Shown in pieces: positions 45,785 to 55,206 of a stretch of DNA of 64,000 nucleotides. The stretch is taken from positions 38,231-102,230 of the forward strand of contig JAAWOG010000004.1 of the NCBI GenBank assembly GCA_022799355.1. The letters are read 5' to 3'. Source of the stretch: Lachnospiraceae bacterium (GTDB lineage Bacteria > Bacillota > Clostridia > Lachnospirales > Lachnospiraceae). The notes below the pieces were generated by a model. It saw only the letters and a list, made by a program, of their open reading frames with translations. It was not told the origin of the DNA and made no database searches. Within the stretch, counting starts at the first letter, position 1. Each line of letters starts with the position of its first letter. The translations under genes were made by a program, and so were the position numbers.

Positions 45785-47125
45785 CTATATTTCAACAAAA
45801 TCCTTCATACTTTTCCCCGTATACTGCAGGGCAATCCGGTTTTCCGGGTTTATATCCGTCAGGTAAAGTACGATCAAAAATAACCACTCCAGGGGCTTCA
45901 TCAGTAAATAAACCATATCCGCCGCATATTCGGAACGGATCAGTTTTGCCACAGGAAAGCCATACGTATCATAAAAATGCCGCACTGCCCTGTGGAAACG
46001 GGGCGTCCGTTCCTCCAAAACCTGTTCAAACGCATTTGCCACACAGAGCTGTCTGTTCACGATAACCTGATGCCCGTGCCGCACCCCCAGCCTTTGGGGC
46101 TTTACGATCTTTTTATGCCCTCCCGCCGCCGCGGTGCAAAGATAATGCTCGTCATAGTAGATATTCTGAGGCGCAACCCTCTGGGACAGATTCCAGTCAC
46201 TGGTTTCCGTAAACGCTCTGATCAGAGCATCCGGCTTTTGCCCAAACAGAACCAAAATCCCGATCAGGATTCCCAAAAGGGGCCACATCAGTAAAAATGC
46301 CGCCAGAGGCCAATATTTCGATCTTGCCAGAAAACGGTTGCACACCGAAAGGATTCCCCTCCCCTCTTCATACTGCCTTCTTCGGGCTTCATCCGTCTCC
46401 ATCAGACGCTCCCACTCCCACATCTTATGCCCCACTGTCCTCGCCGTCAGCACCAGGCAGTTAAACGGAAAAAGCAGCAGAAGAACATCAGACAAGTCTC
46501 CAACAAAGACCTGCACTCCCCAGACAACCGTTTCCGCCGCCCCCAGGTACATCGCCGCCATCCCAAGAACAAGGACCAGCGGCGGCATCTTTGCCAGCGG
46601 AATATAATTTACCACCAGATAACCCGCAACAGCCACAGACGCTATTACAATCACAGAGAACTGCGCTCCGGTATAAACAGGCGTATGCGTCTGACCGTTT
46701 ACAAGCTGTTCCTGCCAGTCTGCGTGAAATAATACTTCCCTGAAAAGACTCAGATACATCAGACTGTAAAACACTCCCAGCAGGATTCCCACCACATCAA
46801 AAATCCTGCATTTTTGATAAACCTCCTGGTCTTTTCGTCCTTTTATCAGCAGATAAATCTCCACTCCCGTAAGCACTAACGGAAACAAAATAAATCCTCC
46901 ATAAATCCACATGCCTGATAAAACAGCACCGAATAACTCCGCTATCGCGCTCAGCGGATTACCTCCCATGATATACACCCCAATCATCCCCGTCTGCACC
47001 ACCAGCGCCATAGATATACCGGCGCCGAGTGAAAACAATACCGCTGCCGCAAACGGGTGCTTTTTAATAAAACCTCTTTTTTTGCCGTCCCTTTTTTTAT
47101 TATTGTTTTCTCCGTTCCAATCCAT
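45785..47125 (-). CDS. Polytopic membrane protein with conserved cytosolic C-terminal domain (DUF6688-like)
   Basis: About 446 residues: basic N-terminus, ~8 membrane spans, then a conserved soluble part (RVAPQNIYYDEHYLCTAAAG, KIVKPQRLGVRHGHQVIVNR, RHFYDTYGFPVAKLIRS) and a last helix with LYLTDINPENRIALQY. I recall this region as DUF6688 (moderate certainty). A GTG at 47161 extends the frame, but the predicted transcription start at ~47170 leaves almost no leader for it, so I favour ATG 47125. Function unknown; the Cys/His content of the soluble part might bind metal. Confidence 0.75.
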   Translation of the reverse strand: MDWNGENNNKKRDGKKRGFIKKHPFAAAVLFSLGAGISMALVVQTGMIGVYIMGGNPLSAIAELFGAVLSGMWIYGGFILFPLVLTGVEIYLLIKGRKDQEVYQKCRIFDVVGILLGVFYSLMYLSLFREVLFHADWQEQLVNGQTHTPVYTGAQFSVIVIASVAVAGYLVVNYIPLAKMPPLVLVLGMAAMYLGAAETVVWGVQVFVGDLSDVLLLLFPFNCLVLTARTVGHKMWEWERLMETDEARRRQYEEGRGILSVCNRFLARSKYWPLAAFLLMWPLLGILIGILVLFGQKPDALIRAFTETSDWNLSQRVAPQNIYYDEHYLCTAAAGGHKKIVKPQRLGVRHGHQVIVNRQLCVANAFEQVLEERTPRFHRAVRHFYDTYGFPVAKLIRSEYAADMVYLLMKPLEWLFLIVLYLTDINPENRIALQYTGKSMKDFVEI

Positions 47126-47176
47126 TTTACAATCCACCGCCTTCCGCACTTCTTTTTCCACTTTTTTTCTATTGTC

Positions 47177-47205
47177 AATATATCATCCATATAATTGAAT
47201 GTCAA
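47177..47205 (-). promoter_or_regulatory. Promoter of the DUF6688-like gene, with repeated TATATTGACA
   Basis: Minus strand TTGACA (47200-47205), 17-nt spacer, TATATT (47177-47182). The 10-mer TATATTGACA occurs twice (47173-47182 and 47200-47209), so a second TTGACA overlaps the transcription start. Confidence 0.8.
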
Positions 47206-47321
47206 TATATTTTTATTGTTTTTCAATAAATATTTATTGTTTAATTATAATCCCCATATCTCTTTATCCTATTCCTTTCCCAAAATTGCATACCAACGAA
47301 AACAAAGCCCTCAAATATTCA

Positions 47322-47350
47322 TTGCGTGCGGCAGGCAAATATTTTATAAT
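47322..47350 (+). promoter_or_regulatory. Promoter of the ABC-class ATPase gene
   Basis: TTGCGT (47322-47327), 17-nt spacer, TATAAT (47345-47350), 63 bp before the ATG. Confidence 0.65.
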
Positions 47351-47413
47351 CAAGTAGAAATTGCCATTTACTTTACCGGAAAGGAACGAAAAAAATAAAA
47401 CAGGAGAATAAAT

Positions 47414-49120
47414 ATGAACAAAGCAGCAGACTTAAGAAATTTATTAATGCGGATTGACCACAGAGGCTACCCCGCTTACAAGGATACCAAAGGCAAATAC
47501 CAGTTTGACCAGTATATCCTGTCCATCGACCACGTACAGGGAGATCCCTTTGCTTCTCCTTCCAAGGTCAGCCTTCTTGTACCCGGAAAAATCGCCGGCT
47601 TCGGAAAGGAATGTTATGAGACAAAAGAGCGGAGAATCGCCTTTCAGGACTATCTGCTCCGACGCATGTCTCTCAAAGTAAAGGACTTCTCTTTCAAGGC
47701 AAAAGGTTCCGGTAAAAGCGGCCTGATCGGCATCAGCCATCCGGGACAGGAAATTTTAGAGCGGAGCGCCTGCACCGTAAATCCCGCAAACGGGGATGTG
47801 GAAGTCCGCATGGAGATCGGATTTCCTGCCAACGGGCGCACCATCAATGCCGGCGAACTGATCAAAATCTTATTTGATTTTCTGCCCCTTTGTGTGCGGC
47901 AGACTCTGCTCTCAGCATCCTGTCCGAAAGCATCTTTAGAAAAAGTGCTGTTTCTTGCCGATGACCAGAAAGCGATCCGGGAAGCCCTTAAAGAAAAAGA
48001 ACTTGTCGCATTTGTTGCAAACGGCGCTGTTTTACCCAGAAAGTCCGGCGTCTCTTCCCTTCCTATGAAAGAGGCGGTTCCTTTTGAGTCCCCTGCCTCC
48101 ATGGAGGTCACCCTGGCTCTTCCTCATAAAGGCTCCCTTTCCGGTATGGGCATCAAAAAGGGCGTAACACTGATCGTAGGCGGCGGCTATCACGGTAAAT
48201 CCACGCTCCTCGAAGCGCTGATGTCAGGTGTCTATAACCACATTGCCGGGGACGGGCGGGAATACGTTATCACCGACGATACCGCCATGAAACTGCGGGC
48301 GGAGGACGGCAGAAGCATTCAGAAGGCTGATATCTCCATGTTTATCCGTAATCTCCCCAACGGCCGCGATACCACTGCCTTTTATACGGAAGATGCCAGC
48401 GGCAGTACTTCCCAGGCCGCCAATACCATAGAAGCGATGGAGGCGGGCACAAAGCTCTTTCTCATCGATGAGGACACCAGCGCCACAAACTTTATGATCC
48501 GCGATGATCTGATGCAGCGCGTGGTGAGCCGTGACGCCGAGCCGATCATTCCTTTTATCGACCGGATCAGGGAACTCTACGACAGCTACGGCATCTCCAC
48601 CATACTGGTAGCCGGAAGCTGCGGTTCCTATTTCCACAAGTCGGACCGTATTGTCCAGATGAAAAAGTATGCGCCGGTGGAGATCACCGCCTTTGCCAAA
48701 AAAGAAGCGGAAAACTACCCCTATCTGGCAGGTGAGGTTCCCGCCGCATCCGCTCCCGATTTCCGCAGGATCGTAAAAAGGGATGACGCTTTTGCAAGGG
48801 AAAACCGGATAAAGATGCGCACCGACGGTACGGATGGCTTCTCTATCAATAAAACCGAAGTGGATCTGCGATATGTGGAACAGCTTGTTGATTCCGAGCA
48901 GCTCACCGCCCTTTCGTATATGCTGAAATCCATGAAACTCCACGATTTTGACGGCAAAAAAACGCTGCAGGATGCCGTGGCCGGTATCTATAAACGTATT
49001 GAAACAAAAGGATTTTCCGTATTTGCCGGCGGAGACTACCTGCCAGGGAATCTGGCCATGCCGCGCCCCCAGGAATTGTACGCCGCCATTAACAGATGCA
49101 GAGAGCTGATTAAAATATAA
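47414..49120 (+). CDS. Predicted ATPase of the ABC class (PF09818-like)
   Basis: About 568 residues. N-terminal ~200-residue unit (LRNLLMRIDHRGYPAYKDTK, FQDYLLRRM), then an ABC-like ATPase: Walker A GGGYHGKSTLLEALMSGVY (~260), DGRSIQKADISMFIRNLPNG, the signature-like region ASGSTSQAANTIEAMEAG and Walker B LFLIDEDTSATNFMIRD. Soluble, no transmembrane segments. This family is widespread; substrate and partners unknown to me. ATG 47414 behind CAGGAG. Single gene, 80 bp ahead of the acyl-CoA ligase gene. Confidence 0.9.
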   Translation: MNKAADLRNLLMRIDHRGYPAYKDTKGKYQFDQYILSIDHVQGDPFASPSKVSLLVPGKIAGFGKECYETKERRIAFQDYLLRRMSLKVKDFSFKAKGSGKSGLIGISHPGQEILERSACTVNPANGDVEVRMEIGFPANGRTINAGELIKILFDFLPLCVRQTLLSASCPKASLEKVLFLADDQKAIREALKEKELVAFVANGAVLPRKSGVSSLPMKEAVPFESPASMEVTLALPHKGSLSGMGIKKGVTLIVGGGYHGKSTLLEALMSGVYNHIAGDGREYVITDDTAMKLRAEDGRSIQKADISMFIRNLPNGRDTTAFYTEDASGSTSQAANTIEAMEAGTKLFLIDEDTSATNFMIRDDLMQRVVSRDAEPIIPFIDRIRELYDSYGISTILVAGSCGSYFHKSDRIVQMKKYAPVEITAFAKKEAENYPYLAGEVPAASAPDFRRIVKRDDAFARENRIKMRTDGTDGFSINKTEVDLRYVEQLVDSEQLTALSYMLKSMKLHDFDGKKTLQDAVAGIYKRIETKGFSVFAGGDYLPGNLAMPRPQELYAAINRCRELIKI

Positions 49121-49200
49121 TCCTGGTTTGTCTTTACTTTAACAGGTAAAAGTGCTAAAGTGTAGTATGAATATCACAAATTTCTGAAAGGAACCAAAAA

Positions 49201-50835
49201 ATGCCAATTACGGAACTGCTGGAACAAAACTGCAAAATGTACGGAAACGACATCTGCCTTGTGGAGATCAATCCGGAAGTAAGGGACAAGCGCAGAGTTA
49301 CCTGGAAAGAATATGAACTGATCGAACCCTCCCATGCACCCTACTACAGGCGGGAAATCACCTGGAACGTATTTAACGAAAAGGCAAACCGCTTTGCCAA
49401 TCTGCTTTTATCCAGAGGCATCAAAAAGGGGGATAAAGTTGCCATCCTTCTGATGAACTGTCTTGAGTGGCTGCCGATCTATTTCGGCATCCTGAAAACC
49501 GGCGCGCTCGCCGTGCCCCTTAATTTCCGTTATTCATCCAGTGAGATCGAATACTGTCTGGATCTCTCCGAGACGGACATCCTGATCTTCGGACCGGAAT
49601 TTATCGGCCGTATTGAAGAAATCGCAGACCGCATCAGTACAAACAGACTATTGCTTTTCTTTGGGGAAAACTGCCCTACCTTCGCGGAGGATTACAACAT
49701 TCTGACTGCGGACTGCTCCAGTATTTCTCCGAATATCACGCTGACGGACAAGGAGGATGCCGCTATCTATTTTTCATCCGGCACCACCGGCTTTCCGAAA
49801 GCCATTTTACATAACCATGAGAGCCTGATGCACTCCTGCAAAGTGGAACAGAATCACCACGGACAGGGCCGCAATGATGTTTTTTTGTGTATTCCGCCGC
49901 TCTATCACACCGGCGCCAAGATGCACTGGTTCGGTTCCCTGTTGTCCGGCAGTAAAGCCGTCCTGTTAAAGGGCACAAAACCGGAATATATCCTGGACGC
50001 CGTATCGAAAGAAAAATGTACGATTGTCTGGCTGCTCGTTCCCTGGGCGCAGGATATTCTCGAAGCTCTCGATTCCGGCAGGCTAAACCCGGAAGATTAC
50101 GAATTGTCCCAGTGGCGCCTGATGCATATCGGCGCGCAGCCCGTTCCGCCCTCTCTGATCCGGCACTGGAAAGATTATTTCCCGGATCACGCTTATGATA
50201 CCAACTACGGCCTCAGCGAATCCATCGGTCCCGGCGCCGTACATCTTGGCGTGGAAAATATCCACAAAGTGGGCGCTATCGGCATACCCGGCTACGGCTG
50301 GGAGGCGAAAATCATCGATTCTGACGGCGCTGCCGTAAAACAGGGTAATGTGGGTGAGTTATGCGTCAGAGGTCCCGGCGTAATGACCTGCTACTTCAAT
50401 GACGAAAAAGCCACCACGGAAGTTTTAAAAGACGGCTGGCTTCTGACCGGAGATATGGCAAGACAGGATGAAGACGGTTTTTACTATCTGGTGGACCGCA
50501 AAAAGGACGTCATCATCAGCGGCGGTGAAAACCTCTATCCCGTGCAGATCGAGGACTTTATCCGCACCCACAATGCCGTCCATGATGTGGCCGTGATCGG
50601 GCTTCCCGATAAGCGGCTCGGTGAGATTGCGGCAGCGATCATAGAATTAAAGCCCGGCACAAAATGTTCGGAAGAAGAAATGAATCTGTTCTGCACCGGG
50701 CTTCCGAGATACAAACGCCCCAGGAAGATCATTTTCGATGATATCCCCCGCAATCCTACCGGTAAGATTGAGAAACCGGTACTGCGTGAACGGTATCAGG
50801 TACATCGGCTTGTGGAAGCGGAAATCAACGCATAA
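49201..50835 (+). CDS. AMP-forming acyl-CoA synthetase / fatty-acid-CoA ligase-like
   Basis: Adenylates a carboxylic acid and forms its CoA thioester. About 544 residues: P-loop IYFSSGTTGFPKAILHNH, NYGLSESIGPGAVHLGVENI, GELCVRGPGVMTCYFNDEKA, the hinge DRKKDVIISGGENLYPVQIE and the C-terminal catalytic lysine in RNPTGKIEKPVLRERY. Substrate chain length is not evident. ATG 49201 eight bases after AAAGGA. Convergent with an acyl-CoA thioesterase gene across a shared terminator. Confidence 0.93.
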   Translation: MPITELLEQNCKMYGNDICLVEINPEVRDKRRVTWKEYELIEPSHAPYYRREITWNVFNEKANRFANLLLSRGIKKGDKVAILLMNCLEWLPIYFGILKTGALAVPLNFRYSSSEIEYCLDLSETDILIFGPEFIGRIEEIADRISTNRLLLFFGENCPTFAEDYNILTADCSSISPNITLTDKEDAAIYFSSGTTGFPKAILHNHESLMHSCKVEQNHHGQGRNDVFLCIPPLYHTGAKMHWFGSLLSGSKAVLLKGTKPEYILDAVSKEKCTIVWLLVPWAQDILEALDSGRLNPEDYELSQWRLMHIGAQPVPPSLIRHWKDYFPDHAYDTNYGLSESIGPGAVHLGVENIHKVGAIGIPGYGWEAKIIDSDGAAVKQGNVGELCVRGPGVMTCYFNDEKATTEVLKDGWLLTGDMARQDEDGFYYLVDRKKDVIISGGENLYPVQIEDFIRTHNAVHDVAVIGLPDKRLGEIAAAIIELKPGTKCSEEEMNLFCTGLPRYKRPRKIIFDDIPRNPTGKIEKPVLRERYQVHRLVEAEINA

Positions 50836-50837
50836 AC

Positions 50838-50863
50838 AAAGAGGGGCGCCGCGCCCCTCTTTT
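50838..50863. terminator. Bidirectional terminator between convergent ligase and thioesterase genes
   Basis: AGAGGGGCG-ccg-CGCCCCTCT, a 9-bp GC-rich stem followed by TTTT on the plus strand and TTTGTTTA on the minus strand. Confidence 0.92.
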
Positions 50864-51335
50864 AAAATCCCTCTTTTCTTCTCTGCTTCCGCAGTTCCGC
50901 CCTTTTCATGCCGCTCTCCCATTCCGCCTTCTCCGACTCTGTCTCCAGTTCCAGCCCGAATGCCACCTCTTTCGGACGCTCCTTCTCATCCAGCGCCACC
51001 ATCGTCACATATGCCCGGTTGATTGGACGCCGAAATCCCTTTTCATCCTCCACATAGCTGTCCACCCGCACTTCCATGGAACTTCGGCCGACATAAGTGA
51101 TCCTGCCGATAATAACCACCATATTTCCCAGAAATGCCGGCTCCTTAAACTGAAGATTATCAATACATGCCGTGGTCACCTCCGCCTCACAGTGACGCCT
51201 TGCCGTAACACTTGCCACTTCATCGATCCACGCCATCAGCTTTCCGCCAAAAAGCCTGTTCGCACCGTTGATATCTTCATATTTTAACAGCCTGAACTGC
51301 TCCGTCTTGCTGTCTTCCACATATTTTTTTCTCAT
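50862..51335 (-). CDS. Acyl-CoA thioesterase, hotdog fold
   Basis: About 157 residues of the YciA/BFIT type: ANRLFGGKLMAWIDEVASVT (the conserved Asn-Gly-Gly and Asp region), ACIDNLQFKEPAFLGNMVVI and RINRAYVTMVALDEKERP-like elements (here RPINRAYVTMVALDEKERP). Hydrolyses acyl-CoA. Last gene of the run NhaC-C39-DUF975-AEC-thioesterase, 48 bp after the AEC gene. Chain length unresolved. Confidence 0.9.
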   Translation of the reverse strand: MRKKYVEDSKTEQFRLLKYEDINGANRLFGGKLMAWIDEVASVTARRHCEAEVTTACIDNLQFKEPAFLGNMVVIIGRITYVGRSSMEVRVDSYVEDEKGFRRPINRAYVTMVALDEKERPKEVAFGLELETESEKAEWESGMKRAELRKQRRKEGF

Positions 51336-51383
51336 TCTGCCCTCTGCGTCTTTCGTTCCTTCTGCCGGTATAATTCCATTCCT

Positions 51384-52328
51384 TTATAAAAACGCCGACA
51401 CAATCGGAATCGTTATAACTGACATTAGTGTCGTTAATATAATCCCTTTTGTACATTCCATCTCATCCGCGCCGCTCTCCGTCGCCAGCATCACCACGAT
51501 AGAGCCCACCGGCATCGCCAGCATCAGCACAAATACGCCCTCCACCATTGCCGGCCAGGGGACAAGGCGCAAAAGGAGCGCCGCGCAGATCGGTATCAGC
51601 AGCAGCTTGACCGCCATAAACCCATATGCTCTTTTGTCCAGAAAAAATTCCAGCTTGCCGCCCTGCGCCACGGAGGCGCCGATCAGCATCATGGAAACCG
51701 GCACCGCCGCATTCCCGACATATTCAAAAAACGTACATACGCTCTCAGGCATATCCAGGCCAAAAAGGAAAATAACAATCGTTACCACGCAGGCGACAAC
51801 ACCCGGATTAATCAGTTTCTTCCACTGACCGCCATTTTTCTTCTCCGTCTCTTCTTCCCGTTCTTTCAGGCTGCTCTTTGCCGCAAGCTGAAAACCATAA
51901 GTATAGAGGAGCAGATTATATCCCATATTGTAGAAGACGATCAGAAGCATGGATTCTTTTCCGAAAATACTGGAAATCACCGGAATCCCCATAAACCCCA
52001 CATTGGAAAAAATAAGCATCAGTTTATACAGATTATAGTGCTCCTTTTTTGCCCGAAGGATCTTTGCCACCGGCCCGCTCAGCAGAATCAATACGGCATA
52101 ATAAATCACCACAAGAATCAGCGTCTGAAAGAGCATACTCCCCTCCAGCCCTGATTCACTCCCCATCACGCCGCTGATCATCAGACAGGGATTCATCACA
52201 TTGATCACAATCTTTGACATTCTGCTGCAGGCATTACTGTCCAGCCATTTTATTCTGAAAACAATATAGCCGATCAGCATCATGGAAAGAAGTACCAGCA
52301 TCTGTTGTATTACGACAAATATATTCAT
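51384..52328 (-). CDS. AEC-family transporter (auxin efflux carrier fold)
   Basis: About 314 residues with ten hydrophobic segments in the five-plus-five arrangement. Conserved pieces include IVINVMNPCLMISGVM (after the first helices), FSNVGFMGIPVISSIFGKES and the C-terminal MPVGSIVVMLATESGADEM. Bacterial AEC proteins move small organic anions such as malate or malonate. Starts 9 bp after the DUF975 gene with only a weak ribosome site, implying coupling. Substrate unknown. Confidence 0.9.
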   Translation of the reverse strand: MNIFVVIQQMLVLLSMMLIGYIVFRIKWLDSNACSRMSKIVINVMNPCLMISGVMGSESGLEGSMLFQTLILVVIYYAVLILLSGPVAKILRAKKEHYNLYKLMLIFSNVGFMGIPVISSIFGKESMLLIVFYNMGYNLLLYTYGFQLAAKSSLKEREEETEKKNGGQWKKLINPGVVACVVTIVIFLFGLDMPESVCTFFEYVGNAAVPVSMMLIGASVAQGGKLEFFLDKRAYGFMAVKLLLIPICAALLLRLVPWPAMVEGVFVLMLAMPVGSIVVMLATESGADEMECTKGIILTTLMSVITIPIVSAFL

Positions 52329-52337
52329 AAGTTTTCT

Positions 52338-52961
52338 TTACGCCTGATTATAATTATTTGCAAATCCGCCGTTTGTATTCATCTCCACAGGGGACTTGAT
52401 CGCCAGATAAAAATGAACAAACGTTGCGGACATATAAGGTCCTACATAGAGCGCTGCCAGTCCGCAGGTAACACTGCAAAGAAGTATCCATGGGATAAAC
52501 GACAGATATAACACAAAGTAATCCATTTTATGTCCGTCCATCATCGCAATACTTTCATCCAGCGCCTCCTTTGCACTCATTTCCGGATGTTCCGCCAGAA
52601 TATAGTACGCCTGAGAATAGCTGATGGCTTTGATGATTCCCGGCACCACAAGAAGCAGGCTCCACAAAAATGTAAATATGGATATCAGAAGCGTCAGCAC
52701 CAGTGCATCCACAAAACGCTGAAATCCACTGAACAATATATTCACATCCGGTTCAAATCCTCTTGTCAGATTTAAATAAACATATGCCATACCAAGAGAC
52801 ATCGGTCCCGTTATGCACACCGATCCGATTGCTCCGACATAGGGAACCAGACTGCATGCCCCCGCAAGCGCAGCTACAATAACCATGCAGACGATAAGCA
52901 TCCCCATATTTCCGCTCATGTCATTTTTTGCCCGCATCTTTAATTCCGCTCTGTTAATCAT
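52338..52961 (-). CDS. DUF975-family membrane protein
   Basis: About 207 residues with six membrane segments. Start MINRAELKMRAKNDMSGNMG; the family region LLVVPGIIKAISYSQAYYIL with AEHPEMSAKEALDESIAMMD and GHKMDYFVLYLSFIPWILL is textbook DUF975. The start overlaps the C39-peptidase stop as ATGA, so the two proteins are made together. Ends in a soluble Asn-rich tail. Function unknown. Confidence 0.93.
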   Translation of the reverse strand: MINRAELKMRAKNDMSGNMGMLIVCMVIVAALAGACSLVPYVGAIGSVCITGPMSLGMAYVYLNLTRGFEPDVNILFSGFQRFVDALVLTLLISIFTFLWSLLLVVPGIIKAISYSQAYYILAEHPEMSAKEALDESIAMMDGHKMDYFVLYLSFIPWILLCSVTCGLAALYVGPYMSATFVHFYLAIKSPVEMNTNGGFANNYNQA

Positions 52962-53656
52962 TCTTCGTTATTCTCCTTCCTCTTCAGTGAAACTGCCATA
53001 TTATATTGCTCCGCATGGCGTTTTTCCACCAGTTTTCTCTCATAGCCGATCGTCCCGTGATCATGCCATGGATCGTTGAAGTAATAGTTATCTTTATCGT
53101 ACCCGACAAGCAGCATACAGTGTTCATTGGAACGCCACTCAAAAGCTTCCCCGGTATCCGCAATGATCCACTCCGGTCCTGCACAGGTTTCCTTTAAATC
53201 AATACTTGTCCAGAATATGACAGGCATGTCATTATCTATATAATCCCGTAAAAGCAATTCCATCGGTACGCCGGTCAGATCCACCGGCTCCCACGCGCTC
53301 CTACAATTCGTTTCATATCCTCCGGCTGTTCCTGCTTCCGCGCTGCTTCTCCCACTTTGTTCAAATGCTCTTGTCAGCGCCTTCCTGATCACCGGTGCGT
53401 AACACCCCATGGATTTATCATCAGCGGGATCTCCCACAAAAACCTTCCACGGATCTCCGCCATACAGCCTTCCATCCCGCTCAAAAAGCGGTACTTTCTC
53501 AAGGCAATGCTCCGCAAATTCTCCGACGGAAATATTTTCTCCCAGATATTGCAGAAGCATCACCGCAGAAACGCTTTCGCATCCGGTAGGCCACTCTTTA
53601 GTCTGGTCAATATACGGTACTTTTATTAATTTTTCAGACCATTTCTTTTTTGTCAT
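52958..53656 (-). CDS. C39-like cysteine peptidase family protein
   Basis: About 232 residues. Papain-like C39 pattern: VPYIDQTKEWPTGCESVSAV with the presumed nucleophile Cys26, and SNEHCMLLVGYDKDNYYFND with the His and the following Asp/Asn. No signal peptide or ABC domain, so it is a stand-alone cytosolic or unconventionally exported member. It overlaps the NhaC gene by 23 nt upstream and DUF975 by 4 nt downstream. Substrate unknown; it could process a peptide or modify a membrane partner. Confidence 0.85.
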   Translation of the reverse strand: MTKKKWSEKLIKVPYIDQTKEWPTGCESVSAVMLLQYLGENISVGEFAEHCLEKVPLFERDGRLYGGDPWKVFVGDPADDKSMGCYAPVIRKALTRAFEQSGRSSAEAGTAGGYETNCRSAWEPVDLTGVPMELLLRDYIDNDMPVIFWTSIDLKETCAGPEWIIADTGEAFEWRSNEHCMLLVGYDKDNYYFNDPWHDHGTIGYERKLVEKRHAEQYNMAVSLKRKENNEE

Positions 53657-55139
53657 AAAATTTCTTAATTCCCAAAAGCGCCGCTACCAGCAAAGCTGCG
53701 CTGAGCACCAGCGTAATAAGCCAGTTTTTGCAGATTCCGGCAATGATATAACCAACTACGCAGACAACCGCAACTATCATCGCGTACTGCATCTGCGTCT
53801 GCACATGGTTGATATGATTACTCTGGGCTCCCGCCGAGGACATAATCGTCGTATCGGAAATCGGCGATATATGATCGCCACATACCGCACCTGCCAGAAC
53901 CGCAGACACGGCAATAACCATCATCTTCTCATCCGCCATCTTAAACATCTCTACAACGATCGGCACAAGAATCGCAAAAGTTCCCCAGGATGTCCCTGTG
54001 GAAAACGCAAGGAACAGCGCAACGGCAAACATGATTGCCGGAATAAAGATACTGGCGGTCGCGCTCGCCCCTACCGTGCCGTTTACAAACTCACCGATGC
54101 CCAGATTATCACCCATGCCCTTCAGCGTCCAGGCAAAAGTCAGAATCAGGATTGCAGGAACCATAAGCTTACAGCCCTCCGCCAGAGAGTTCATAAACTC
54201 TTTAAAGCCGATAACTTTCCTCGGCAGATACAGAACCGCCATAAAAATAACTGTCACCGTTGTCGCAAAGATCAGGCTGATTTCCGCGTCACAGTTCGCG
54301 AAAGCATCTACGACTCCCACTGCTCCGCCCTGCATACCCGTATAGATCATGCCAAAGACCGCAGATGCAATAAGCACCGCCACGGGAAGCACCAGGTCCA
54401 TCACCTTTCCGTTTTTATTGCCCTCTTCCCCGGCCGCTTCCACATCTTTAAATTCTTCCGCTCCGGAAGTAAACAGATCACCTTTTTGCGCATTCTTCTC
54501 ATGCTTTTTCATCAGCCCGAAATCCAGATTCAGCCCGATTACCAGACATACCATCAACAGTGTTAAAAGCGCATACAGATTAAACGGGATTGTACTCAAA
54601 AACAACTGGAAACCAGTCAGAGAACTGTTCTCAGGCACATAAGAATTCACCGCCGCCGCCCAGCTTGAAATCGGCGCGATGATACAGATCGGAGCTGCCG
54701 TCGCATCGATGATATAGGCAAGTTTTGCCCTGGAAACCTTATACTTATCCGTCACCGGACGCATCACGGAACCCACCGTCAGACAATTAAAATAGTCATC
54801 CACAAAAATCAGCACACCCAGACCGGTCGTCGCAAAGAGCGCACTCCTTTTTGATTTGATCTTTCCGATCGCCCAGTTGCCGTAGGCTCTCGATCCTCCT
54901 GACTTCTGCATCAGCACTATGATCATGCCAAGCAGCACATCAAAAATGATAATATTCAGGTTCATACTTCCCGTCATCGTTGTAAACAATGTCTCGAATG
55001 TCCCCCAGGGCTGAAACCCCGCTGTGAACATCGCCCCGAGAAGCACCCCGACAAACAGGGAAGAATAAACCTCCTTCGTTATAAAAGCCAGCAGGATCGC
55101 CACAACGGGCGGCACCAGCGACCACCATGTACCATACAT
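53634..55139 (-). CDS. Na+/H+ antiporter NhaC family
   Basis: About 501 residues with 11-12 membrane spans. Family blocks PPVVAILLAFITKEVYSSLF, VLIFVDDYFNCLTVGSVMRP, PICIIAPISSWAAAVNSYVP, FSTGTSWGTFAILVPIVVEM and GAVCGDHISPISDTTIMSSA. Exchanges sodium for protons or carries related cation-coupled substrates; several NhaC-superfamily members import amino or organic acids. ATG 55139 behind AGGAGGAG. First gene of the five-gene run. Confidence 0.93.
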   Translation of the reverse strand: MYGTWWSLVPPVVAILLAFITKEVYSSLFVGVLLGAMFTAGFQPWGTFETLFTTMTGSMNLNIIIFDVLLGMIIVLMQKSGGSRAYGNWAIGKIKSKRSALFATTGLGVLIFVDDYFNCLTVGSVMRPVTDKYKVSRAKLAYIIDATAAPICIIAPISSWAAAVNSYVPENSSLTGFQLFLSTIPFNLYALLTLLMVCLVIGLNLDFGLMKKHEKNAQKGDLFTSGAEEFKDVEAAGEEGNKNGKVMDLVLPVAVLIASAVFGMIYTGMQGGAVGVVDAFANCDAEISLIFATTVTVIFMAVLYLPRKVIGFKEFMNSLAEGCKLMVPAILILTFAWTLKGMGDNLGIGEFVNGTVGASATASIFIPAIMFAVALFLAFSTGTSWGTFAILVPIVVEMFKMADEKMMVIAVSAVLAGAVCGDHISPISDTTIMSSAGAQSNHINHVQTQMQYAMIVAVVCVVGYIIAGICKNWLITLVLSAALLVAALLGIKKFYDKKEMV

Positions 55140-55206
55140 TTTTTCATCTCCTCCTCATGTTGGTTTCGCATCTGCCAAAGAGATGCTTTTCTTTTGTTTT
55201 ACACTC

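Noticed and set aside
49135..49175. ACTTTA...TAAAGT inverted pair upstream of the acyl-CoA ligase gene
   Set aside because: Short and A/T-rich; a weak promoter may overlap it, but there is not enough to call an operator.
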